A stretch of 64,000 nucleotides of DNA from assembly GCA_029641185.1 (NCBI GenBank), contig JAPWGK010000026.1, forward strand, positions 1-64,000. Direction: 5' to 3'. The DNA is from Pseudofabraea citricarpa. Taxonomy: Eukaryota; Ascomycota; Leotiomycetes; Helotiales; Dermateaceae. How positions within the stretch are numbered: the first letter of the stretch is position 1; every line of letters begins with the position of its first letter. The position numbers were made by a program, and so were the translations under genes. Positions 34,869 to 44,079 of the stretch are shown piece by piece. The notes beneath the pieces were generated by a model. The model worked only from the letters and a program-made list of their open reading frames with translations, did no database searches and was not told where the DNA came from.

Positions 34869-36785
34869 TCATACTTTCTGTACACCATCAGCGGTGGTTG
34901 CTTGCATTGAACCCTTCTGCACATGTTCAACCTGCTCGGCAATGACATCTTCCTCGCCTTTATGATCCATGTGATCCGCGACCTCACGCAAGATCTTCTC
35001 ATCTTCTGTGGGATACGCATGACGCCACATGCCCCAAATGCTCTGCTTGAACAAATCATCCATGGATTCGATACTTCTGCCCTTGAGTTCAGGCATGCAG
35101 CACCAGGTGAAAATGGCCCCGATGTATGTGAGGAGAGCGTAGAGAAGGAATACTCCCCAGCCCATGTGCGTGATCATCGATGGAGTCGCACGAGTGATTC
35201 TATCATATGTCAGTATATGCGTCTGTAAACAAGAAACTAGAAGGTTATTCAAACTTACCCATAATCCACGATCCAGTTGATGAAGAAACAAAAAGACATC
35301 GAAACAGATCTGATACGAGCAGGAAAAATTTCAGCCGCTACGACGTAGGGTGCCACGGACCAGCCAAATGACCAGCCGAATGCATACACATAAATACTAA
35401 GAGCTAAAATCAGTATTAAGTCACAAATATGATGTTTGAACTTACAATATTACGCCTACGATACCCCCTGCTTCAGTTCCACCACCGGCAGTTGGGTTTC
35501 CAAAACGCAAGTACAAGGCAAGGTAAAGCATAGCTGTAGCCTGCATACATCCACCAACGATAAGAGGGAGGCGTCTTCCGACACGATCGACAAGGACTGC
35601 AACGTAGAAGATAGTTGTGACAAATTTTACAACGCCGTAGACGCCAGTGGTGAGTAGACTATTGCTTGAAGGAACCCCAATAAGCTGAAAAATCTCAGGC
35701 GCGTAGTAATTTAGAGAGTCTGTGCCAGTAAACTTGTGGAAGAGGAAGAGCATAACCGCGAGGAAAAAGCGGCGGAAGTTGCTTTTTATGGTGATTATGT
35801 CTTTAACAACAACGATGTAACTGTGGCCTACTCGCGTTAGAATGGAAGCTACAATCCAGGCCTGAACATGGCTCACCTTGATGTGCTTCTTGTTCGTGGT
35901 TGACCTGAGCCACTGTCTGGTTAAATTCTAGTTCAACATAAGGATGATCGGCTGGAAGCTTTCGAAGTTTTGTGAGATTTTTCATTCCTTCTTCTGGTTT
36001 TCCATGAGATATCAAGAATCGAGGAGTCTCAGGTACGAAGGGCACCATAAGAACCATGAGAGCTCCAGGTATAAGCTGGATTGCCAATGCTGTTCGCCAC
36101 TGGGTGTTATCGTTCTTCATATCTGGTCCCTTCCACTTGCTGACTGCAAAATTGATCCAAAACGCCAATGATAGGGAGAATAAAATGAAGAGGTTGTACA
36201 TGGCCGTCAAAGATCCTCTGACTGATCGTGGGGAGTTCTCGGCGAGAAATTGAGGCGTAAGCATAGAGGTTCTTCGTAAGAATGTTAATATCGAGAAGAG
36301 TGTCTGAAGAGAAGCAACTTACGCTCCAACACCAACTCCACCGATGAATCTTCCAGCATATAAAACTCCAAGGTTTGAGATCATCTGTAACACTGCACCA
36401 ATCAAAAATACGATGCCAAATAGTAGGACAGAGTATTTTCGCCCAAGAAAATCGGAAGCAGGAGCAGCAAGAATGGCGCCAAGCGAACCTCCAGCAGCGA
36501 CTATACAAAGACTTAGTTAAGCATGAACAATAAACACCCAAGAAGCTTACGCATGGCAGCGATGTTTCCCTTCCGAGAATCCAACGCATCTTTTTCGAGG
36601 ACATCAAGACCGAAAGCGTGCTGAAAAGATTCCAAAGTCAAAATACCACCAATATTTCCCGTATCAAGCCCATAAAAACAACCAGCCCAGCATACGGCAA
36701 GAACCAAAAATACGAGACGAAGATTGAAGATCTGCTTCGGATCATTTTTGGCTTCTGGAGCCCAAATGGATACGCCGCCGGCCAT
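34869..36785 (-). CDS. MFS sugar/sugar-acid transporter (QutD/GatA-like)
   Basis: Six exons, 36785-36551, 36500-36323, 36271-35877, 35827-35446, 35396-35259 and 35199-34869, keep frame and give 552 residues. It has the sugar-porter pattern: a first membrane segment LVFLVLAVCWAGCFYGLDTG, the loop motif DFLGRKYSV, GRFIGGVGVGATSML, the PETPRFL motif before the central loop, FTGTDSLNYYAPEIF in helix 7, the VDRVGRRLPL repeat, and the PELKGRSIE end. Twelve membrane segments are expected in the plasma membrane. The FQLIGVPSSNSLLTTGVYG stretch is typical of the fungal quinate/galacturonate branch rather than hexose transporters. It probably imports a sugar acid or related ring acid (inference). It is divergent from the BNR protein over 608 bp. 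Confidence 0.87.
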
Positions 36786-37393
36786 GGTGAGATACTGAAG
36801 TTCAAAACACTCGTTGGATATCTTATGGAGGAGTATTTCGAGTTCAAAAGACTCTGCGAAATAATATGGAGAGAATCTGGGGTCCCCACAGTATTAAGTA
36901 GCCCGCGGAACAAATTCAAATGCCGTTTTACTCTGGGGTTAACAATGCGTTACCCACGGGGTGCGCAAGCGCTAGCGAGCTGCCCCTGGGATGGCTATAA
37001 AACACTCTCGGAGAGAAAAGCGAGGGATCATCTACGGCGAGAGCAGCGAGAACCAAGAGGCCTACTAGCCATCAGGGGGCTTAATTGAGGCCGCAGTGAC
37101 TGGAGACATGTGCGCCATGGCGACAGTCCATAATAAGCATTTGCATACCGCACTGGCAATTGCTTGAGTCAACATCGCGGAAATTCAGTGACATAAATCC
37201 TTTATTGAATAAGAGGGATTGTCTTAATAAGGGCAGAATTGGATACCATCGGCACCGAATAACAAGGATTGCTAGTAAGCTGCTCACTATTGAGCCTTTC
37301 CTGACGGTTGCTGATATTTAATTGAGCTATTAGAGAAAAGTGTCAGAAAGGTCTCCACCACTCTACAGCTCCCTGCTTACATAATACTCGTTC
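36786..37393. promoter_or_regulatory. Divergent promoter region of MFS transporter and BNR protein
   Basis: A 608-bp divergent region. It holds a CCGCGG palindrome within 36889-36910 (CAGTATTA, 5-bp spacer, CCCGCGGA), which is suited to a Zn2Cys6 dimer. It also holds an imperfect dyad at 36936-36955 (GGGTTAAC, 5-bp spacer, GTTACCC) and a TATAAAA at 36996-37002 pointing to the BNR gene. It is a likely target of the cluster regulator. Confidence 0.5.
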
Positions 37394-38587
37394 ATGATGG
37401 CAGCATTGTCTGATTCCTCTGCTGGGGAATCCACCACCAGCCACCATTCTCCCACACTGTCCAGTGTCGGGTCCAGCAAGGTCGAAGCATATATTCCTGC
37501 TATAACAACTCAGTCGCATGCGTCGAATCTTCTTCTTCTTCCTAATGGAGACTTGCTCTGCGTCTGGTTTGGTGGATTGCAAGAAGGCATACCCGACATC
37601 TCGATTTACCTATCTCGATTACCTTCTAAGACATCAACATGGCTCCCCCCCATGAAGCTTACTCACGATGATACTCGAAGCGAACAGAATCCCGTCCTAT
37701 TTTTGACACCGACAAAGCGACCATCAATATGGCTGATGTATACGTCTCAAGATGGGGGAAATCAAGACTCTGCAGTCGTAAAGAAGCAGGTGTCGGAAGA
37801 CATGGGCTTTAGCTGGAGTACGCCGGAGGTCTTGTTTGCAGAGCCGGGCACATTCATTAGACAACCCATGATGGTTCTTCCGTCTGGGACCTGGACAATA
37901 CCCGTCTTCTATTGTCGGAATACCTCTGGATATAAATGGGTTGGCAATGACGACATCTCTGCCGTGCGAATCTCGGACGATGAAGGTCTATCATGGTCTG
38001 AGGTTCAAGTACCTGAAAGCTATGGTGCAGTGCATATGCGTACTGTGGCATTGCACAATGGAACGTATTTGGCTCTTTATCGAAGTCGATGGGCAGACTT
38101 TGTTTACTCGTCCACATCTACAGATGGAATCAACTGGACTAAACCCCAACCTACCACCCTTCCCAATCCCAACGCTGGCATATGTGCCGATGTGCTGTCT
38201 GATGGACGCGTTATCCTTGTCTACAATGATTCAAGTGCGAATTCAACAATGACGAGACGCAAGGGTTTGTATGATGACATCGCACCGAAAGATGATGTGC
38301 GACTGAATCAGCCTTCAGTTCATGGGAAGGAAGCATTTTGGGGAGCTCCTCGAGCCCCTTTGTCTCTGGCTATATCAAGTGATAATGGAAAGACATGGAC
38401 AAGGGCAGGTATAATCGAAGACGGTGACGGGTTTTGTATGACCAACGATTCTAAAGACAAGCTCAACCGCGAGTTGTCATACCCATCCATTGCTATTGGG
38501 TCGGATGGATATGTTCACATAGCTTTTACCTTTTGGAGACAAAAGATAAAATACGTGCGCTTGGATGAGAAATCCTTGCTTCAGTAG
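37394..38587 (+). CDS. BNR/Asp-box sialidase-like protein, cytosolic
   Basis: One intron-free frame of 397 residues; the second Met is an equally good start. Asp-boxes (S-x-D-x-G-x-x-W) occur at about 134-141 (SEDMGFSW), 194-201 (SDDEGLSW) and 329-336 (SSDNGKTW), with a weaker STDGINW near 247. Conserved text includes LLPNGDLLCVWFGG, TRSEQNPVLF, FIRQPMMVLPSG, WVGNDDISAV, HMRTVALHNGTYLALYRSRW and the end RELSYPSIAIGSDGYVHIAF. This is a six-bladed propeller of the BNR_2 sialidase-like type that I know best from bacteria. No signal peptide or membrane segment is seen, so it should act in the cytosol. A canonical sialidase FRIP motif is not evident, so sialidase activity is not proven; a hydrolase or lyase for an imported sugar conjugate is the best guess. 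It is divergent from the MFS transporter and convergent with the aldolase. Confidence 0.8.
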   Translation: MMAALSDSSAGESTTSHHSPTLSSVGSSKVEAYIPAITTQSHASNLLLLPNGDLLCVWFGGLQEGIPDISIYLSRLPSKTSTWLPPMKLTHDDTRSEQNPVLFLTPTKRPSIWLMYTSQDGGNQDSAVVKKQVSEDMGFSWSTPEVLFAEPGTFIRQPMMVLPSGTWTIPVFYCRNTSGYKWVGNDDISAVRISDDEGLSWSEVQVPESYGAVHMRTVALHNGTYLALYRSRWADFVYSSTSTDGINWTKPQPTTLPNPNAGICADVLSDGRVILVYNDSSANSTMTRRKGLYDDIAPKDDVRLNQPSVHGKEAFWGAPRAPLSLAISSDNGKTWTRAGIIEDGDGFCMTNDSKDKLNRELSYPSIAIGSDGYVHIAFTFWRQKIKYVRLDEKSLLQ

Positions 38588-38796
38588 TGCATTTTACATA
38601 TAAAGAAATTCATTTTTACATTGATGTTTTTTCCTACCTTGATTTCCTCGTCACTCGCCAAGCACATTTTGATCGGTGCAGTCTTCTTGAAAATAACAGA
38701 GTCCTGGCTACAACCCAACCATGTTGCATCAGACACATGATTTCTAGAGGCCTCGTCGAGAAAGCTTTAAGATCGTCTATTGTTCTCAAAGCCTAT
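38588..38796. other. Short convergent gap
   Basis: Only about 210 bp separates the ends of the convergent BNR and aldolase genes. The gap should hold both transcript ends. Confidence 0.4.
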
Positions 38797-39829
38797 CTAT
38801 GGAAATTTTCTATCTGGCAACTCCTTCTCTAACTTCTCTAAATGCTCCATCGTTTTCACGACCCATGCCTGCATTGTCTCATTTGCAGGAGCATATGGTT
38901 TCCGTGGTAAGAAAGTTGCCTTGTCATTCACGCCGGCCACTGGCCCCGCAAAGTAAGCCGCGCCGTACTTTGTTGCTGCAATGCCAGCTTTGCATGCCTT
39001 TTCTGCGTGTGCAACCAAGCCTTGAAGCTTTACAGCTTCTGAGATATTACCTTCCTGGTATAAAGCATAGAGCCTAGAAACACACTTTGGGTAGACGTTT
39101 CCAATGCCAGTCACACAACCACTACCACCCCCTATTAATGCTGGTATCAGATAGTCTGAGGATCCGCCATATACTCCAAATTGCTTCGGGTTGAAATCCG
39201 CCGTTAATCGGGTGAGTTTTCCAACGTTACCGCATGTCAGTTTGACTCCAACAATGTTTGGGTGATGGGCAAGCTCCGCGATAACGTCCGAGTCGAGGTC
39301 GATGCCTGCAGTCACTGCTGGAAACTAATCTTGTTAGAAATATATTTACAAATGGGAGAATATTACGAACATTGTATATGACGACTGGAATTGGGCTCGC
39401 ATCTGCAACATCTCTATAGAACCCGAGAATGACATCTTTGGTCACTACCTTAGACCAATAACTTGGGGGTAAGAGTAAGCCAAAATTCGCTCCGGCTTCC
39501 TTGGCAGCTTCTGCAAAACGGATTGATTCATTTGTTGACTGTCCACTTATACCAGCAACGAGTGGGTAATCTGGCAAACCAAGGTCGTTGACGACGTTCT
39601 TGGCTACTTTGGTGAGTTCTACTCGCTCCTCTGCAGAAAGTAGGACTGCCTCAGCCGTGGTTCCGGCCAGTACCAAGCCACTGACTCCTCCTAGAATCAG
39701 AAATTTGAAGTATTTGTATGAGGCTTCCAGATCAACTTCTTGCCGAGGTGTAGCTTTGTACAATGAAAGCACAGGGCAATACACCCCTGGGGGTAGCGGT
39801 ACAGCCTTGTTTGCAATTTGAGATGTCAT
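38797..39829 (-). CDS. DHDPS-family class I aldolase (GaaC/HOGA/NAL-like)
   Basis: Two exons, 39829-39371 and 39324-38797, around a 46-nt intron give 328 residues. The start ATG is chosen at 39829, before PLPPGVYCPVLSLYK, the usual start of fungal members; an upstream open stretch to 39976 looks non-coding. The DHDPS/N-acetylneuraminate-lyase features are visible: GTTAEAVLLSAEER at 57-70 (the GTTGE loop), Tyr152 (VVIYNFPAV) and Schiff-base Lys181 (IVGVKLTCGN). The enzyme should cleave or form a 2-keto-3-deoxy sugar acid, giving pyruvate and an aldehyde. In fungi, GaaC/LGA1 of galacturonate catabolism belongs to this superfamily. Which substrate is used cannot be told from sequence. It is divergent from AKR2 over 569 bp. 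Confidence 0.88.
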
Positions 39830-40398
39830 TATGAGCTGTTCAGCGTTGAACTGAAAGTATTCGAGGTAGTTTTTGAGGTGGAGGGAGGATGTTAGGAAAA
39901 TACGGAAAGTAATTGAGTTTTGGGGAGACGCGTTCTTCCTATGTCGGGTGTATCCATCGCGACGAGCACGATGCACCTATCGGATTCTACGAAATATAAT
40001 TGGGGAAGAAAGCCGTGGTGAGAAGACCATCGCGAACACCTATGATTCTGTTCGGACTTCTCGCCGTATGGAGGGGTAACTCAGCTGATTCTATGAGGGT
40101 AGGTAATGTGGGAGGGGCAGGAGTGGGGGCCATGGGACATGGAGATCTACATTAAGCGACTGAGGGTGCGGGGAATGCTTGAATTGATTGGTATACGAGT
40201 CATGCTCGTCATCCTCATTGAGCTTCTTGACTTTACACATGCTTGTTGGGCATTCAGCGGCGAGCTTACCGACTGCTCTTGACCTGTACATCACTTTTGT
40301 ATATTCATAATTTGTATGTTGGTTTATTTGTACATTGTTGGTGATAAGGAAGCTTGCCAATACATATTGGGCTTCGATATTTAACCTTTCACTTAAAA
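39830..40398. promoter_or_regulatory. Divergent promoter region of aldolase and AKR2
   Basis: A 569-bp divergent region likely to co-regulate both genes. A GGGGTAAC word at 40073-40080 resembles one arm of the dyad in the MFS-BNR promoter. G-rich stretches are present around 40100-40140. No TATA box is obvious. Confidence 0.45.
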
Positions 40399-41503
40399 AT
40401 GGAGTATAATAGGTAAGTTTTCTTATCTATAATGGACGCATTCATTCATTGATAGATTCATAGGCTTGGAAAAAGTGGACTGAAAATCTCCAAAATTATA
40501 CTCGGTTGTATGAGTTATGGAAACAGTCAATGGGAAGGTTCTCCCTGGGTGCTGGATGAAGCAGAGGCTCTACCACTGCTGAAAAAGGCATATGATGTTG
40601 GCATCAATACATGGGTATTAACATTCAAATATTCTTCTCGGCTCAGCTAACCCTTCTAAGGATACAGCTAATACGTACTCAAACGGATTTTCTGAAATAA
40701 TTGTCGGCAAAGCATTAGAAGAGTACTCAATCCCTCGGGAAAAGGTGGTGATTCTAACCAAAGTATATTATCCAGTCTTGGAAGGAAGTAATCTTCGACC
40801 AAATCCAGCGGTAAATGATGGATCCCTTGTGAACCAGATGGGGTTATCGCGAAAGCACATATTCGATGCCGTAGAAGGTTCATTACGTCGGTTGAAGACG
40901 ACTTATATTGATGTTCTTCAACTCCATAGATTAGACCGTGGAGTGGAGCCCGAAGAAATCATGAAAGCACTGCATGATCTTGTAGAGTCCGGAAAAGTAA
41001 GATACATCGGTGCGTCTTCGATGTACTGCTGGGAATTCGCACGACTTCAGTATACTGCAAAGCTCAACCACTGGACCACATTCGTCTCCATGCAACCTTT
41101 TTACAACTTGTTGTATCGCGAAGAAGAACGCGAGATGATCCCTTTTTGTAACTCTACCGGTGTGGGTGTCATCCCTTGGAGTCCCTTGGCTAGAGGCTTG
41201 CTTACACGGCCCTTGGGCGAACAAAGTGATCGATCTGCACAAGACAAGAAAGCAAAAACCTGGTTCTCGGAAGCGAATATGGATATTGTAACAAGACTGG
41301 ATGAAGTAGCCAAGAGGAAAGGCGTTACTATGGCAGATTTAGCCACCGCTTGGGTATTGAGCAAAGGTTGCTCGCCCATTGTTGGTCTGGGTAGTGCTGC
41401 GAGAATTGAAAGTGTGGTAGGGGCATTGAGCATCAAGATCTCAGACGAGGAAGCTAAAGAGCTAGAAGAGTTATATAAGCCAATGAATGTAGTTGCCATG
41501 TAG
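40399..41503 (+). CDS. Aldo-keto reductase (AKR2), YajO/VrdA-like branch
   Basis: Three exons, 40399-40412, 40464-40614 and 40661-41503, give 335 residues. The first exon encodes only four residues plus part of Arg; the acceptor at 40463 was chosen because it restores RLGKSGLKISKIILGCMSYG, the standard start. The AKR tetrad is present: Asp and Tyr in INTWDTANTYSNG, Lys in VILTKV, and His in VLQLHRLD. SPLARGLLTRP and SPIVGLGSAARIESVV are the later cofactor-binding segments. It belongs to the bacterial-style branch with versiconal-type reductases and is unlike AKR1. Substrate is unknown. Its divergent pairing with the aldolase suggests it reduces an aldehyde or keto product of the pathway. Confidence 0.87.
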
Positions 41504-42324
41504 AGTATTCAAGATTAAATGACATAAAATTCTGTGAAAGATGGGTTTTTGCAAGCATTATAAATCAGGCGAAGGAAGGACTCCTTTCTAACGAGTCAAC
41601 AATTTGATAGTATGTCAGAAAGTTTACTTCATCTTATGTATAGCTGCATCTAATTTCTGTCAGAGAAGACAATATTTTTCCATAAAGTGGCGTGCAAACC
41701 ATATGGTGCCAAAGTGTCTTCGAACGAGTCACATAAACGACAAGGAAAATACTTGAGAGTAAGAAACAAAGAACTAGAAGAAAGTGCTAAATTTCAAATG
41801 TCTGAGAGTTAATACGGCGGACAAGTACTATTTTGCTGTATTAATATGCAATAAGCAACTAGATCTATCTGGGCCTTCTCAAAAGAGCTAAAGATTCCTC
41901 TGTTTCCCTCTTTTTGTGCCGCGAAGAAAGGAACAGCAAAACAAAAAGCGTTTGACTGAATGGAAATTCAATAATGTTCAGAAAACCATAGCTTCCATGA
42001 GCCAGATAATTATAAAATTATGAAGCAACTAGCAGTTTCGCGCTCGTCGTGTCACCTTGCTCAATCACTAGCTAGAACGCAATAGGAAACTGTCTGAAGA
42101 TAACAAAAGGGTGGGTACATGCAATGCACGTCAACGTTCCGAGTTAGAGTTTCGAGACGGACTTTAATTGGTGGGCTAGGACTGTCCGACGTTACTTCGA
42201 AGTATTGCTTACATTACCTACCTATGTTCTCAAATCCCCTCATTCCTCTTTTGCCGCATTTCACCAAGGTTTACTCCCCAAACAATTTCTTTGCCACTTA
42301 ACACATCGAATCAAGTCACCAAAC
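41504..42324. other. Intergenic region, AKR2 to hydrolase
   Basis: About 820 bp with no gene supported. It includes the upstream extension of the hydrolase frame (42205-42324), which I judge as 5' leader because the ATG at 42325 has the better start context (AAACATGGC). Confidence 0.4.
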
Positions 42325-43287
42325 ATGGCTAGGATTCCCAACAAAGAGTGGGCTGCGTCTGTAGCCCCAATGCTTGAAGCCACAGGGCCAGTTCCAAAGC
42401 TTCCGATTGGGGATGTTGAAGGACGACGTATTGCGGTCGTTCAGAGGTTTGCGAGTTATTTCAAAGAGATCCCACCAGCCTATGGGATTGTCCGTAAAAC
42501 TCATTTTGCGACAGCCACCGATGGGCATCAAATTGCAATTTATCAATGTAGCCCACCGGCTTCTACGGAAGGAAAGACTTCGGCTGTGGTCCACTATCAT
42601 GGTGGTGGGATGATAATGGGTTCCGCGCCCATGTCTGACGCCGAAAACTCAGCGTATGCTTCTCAAACTGGAGTCCAGTTTTTCTCCGTTGAATATCGCC
42701 TTGCACCAGAGTACAAACACCCTGTGCCAGTGGAGGATGGTTACACTGCTCTCGCATGGGTACATGCGCATGCGGAGGAGTTGGGCATTGATAACACGCG
42801 CATTGGTGTCCAAGGTCAAAGTGGAGGTGGAGGTGTTGCTGCTGGTATTGCCTTGATAGCTCGAGACAGGCAGTTGACACCACCGCTTGCTAAACAGATC
42901 TTGATATATCCAATGATTGACGATCGACCTCCGACTCCAGACCCCGCAATTCTACCCCATCTATCATGGGACTATGATGACAACCTCACATGTTGGGGAG
43001 CGGTTCTTGGAAGTGATCAGGTTGGTAAAGATGGTGTTTCGTCTTATGCTGCGGCAGCTCGTGCTGAAGACGTCTCCGGGATGCCGAGCACATACATCGA
43101 TGTGGGTAACCTAGACATATTTTGGGGCCATGATATGCTATATGCACACAGACTCGCAATGGCAGGTGTTGATACTGAATTCCATCTATATCCTGGAGTT
43201 CCACATGCTTTTGAACTGATGGCTCCCGACGCGAGTATCAGTAGAGAAGCTCGAGCCAACCGGGCCAGGGCATTGAAAAGTTTCTGA
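42325..43287 (+). CDS. Alpha/beta hydrolase (HSL-like, alpha/beta hydrolase 3)
   Basis: One frame of 320 residues from the ATG at 42325. The oxyanion loop HYHGGGMIMGS is at about 88-98, followed by VEYRLAPEYKHPVPVEDGYT, the nucleophile elbow GQSGGG near 168-173, the acid Asp in DVGNLDIF, and the catalytic His in GVPHAFE. This is the hormone-sensitive-lipase-like esterase family, acting on short-chain esters or lactones. No signal peptide is seen, so it is probably cytosolic. It is at the right edge of the proposed cluster and could open an ester or lactone intermediate, but the 820-bp gap makes membership uncertain. Confidence 0.87.
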   Translation: MARIPNKEWAASVAPMLEATGPVPKLPIGDVEGRRIAVVQRFASYFKEIPPAYGIVRKTHFATATDGHQIAIYQCSPPASTEGKTSAVVHYHGGGMIMGSAPMSDAENSAYASQTGVQFFSVEYRLAPEYKHPVPVEDGYTALAWVHAHAEELGIDNTRIGVQGQSGGGGVAAGIALIARDRQLTPPLAKQILIYPMIDDRPPTPDPAILPHLSWDYDDNLTCWGAVLGSDQVGKDGVSSYAAAARAEDVSGMPSTYIDVGNLDIFWGHDMLYAHRLAMAGVDTEFHLYPGVPHAFELMAPDASISREARANRARALKSF

Positions 43288-44079
43288 TATCATGAGGTAT
43301 TATGAGGCTTAATTAAAGCAGCAACCAATATGCAATGCATATCATCATTAGTATTTTAATAGACTAGCTATGATTGTATAGAAATATGTGGTGCAGCACA
43401 AGTGCGTAAATTATGCATGACATCTGTGCGTGTCTCCAGCTTCCCATTTTTGACAAGTAGTCTGCCCCGCGTACATTGTAGCACCAAAGAAACCACTCTG
43501 GTGTAGCGGATGAATTTCCCCGCACTTACATAGCACTAATGCACTACTTCGGGATCTTTTGTGCGAGGCGTTGCTAAGGAAGAAACGATTGCATCCGTAG
43601 CTAAACTTTGTCAGCTCTGTACATTTGGTCACACTATTTCACGGTCAGGTGTTGGATTGTTTTCTTTCTAAAACGAAGATCTGCTGTTACAAGGTGAATA
43701 CTACTCATTGACACTTAAACTGCAGGTGGTAGAAGATCAAATGACGACGAGAGAAACTAGTTATTTCCAGACGGTGATGCTCGATTTACTACAAGGAAAG
43801 GGTAAAGATCTCCCAATGATGGCATTGTGAAAACTACTTTACCTGACAGTAATTCAGTTGAGCCCCAGACATTGTATCAATCGTAGATTTGAACTGACCG
43901 CAAAGTATCGTTGCACTTATACATCTGATGATCAAAGTCGTCCTCGCTTCTTACCTATGCAATGGGAATTCGCTAAGGCAGTATCTAGATCCAGATTAAG
44001 AGTTTATTTCAATCAATACAGTATGCCAACATGTCAACATGCTTAGAAGCTAGAAGATGAATAAATAAACAAAAGAAAT
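43288..44079. other. Convergent gap, hydrolase to DUF2235 gene
   Basis: About 790 bp between two convergent genes. Short frames (73 codons at most) have no motif. I see nothing to annotate. Confidence 0.4.

Noticed and set aside
37394..38587. Calling the BNR protein a proven sialidase
   Set aside because: Asp-boxes occur in many propeller proteins, and FRIP and the Arg triad are not evident in the sequence.
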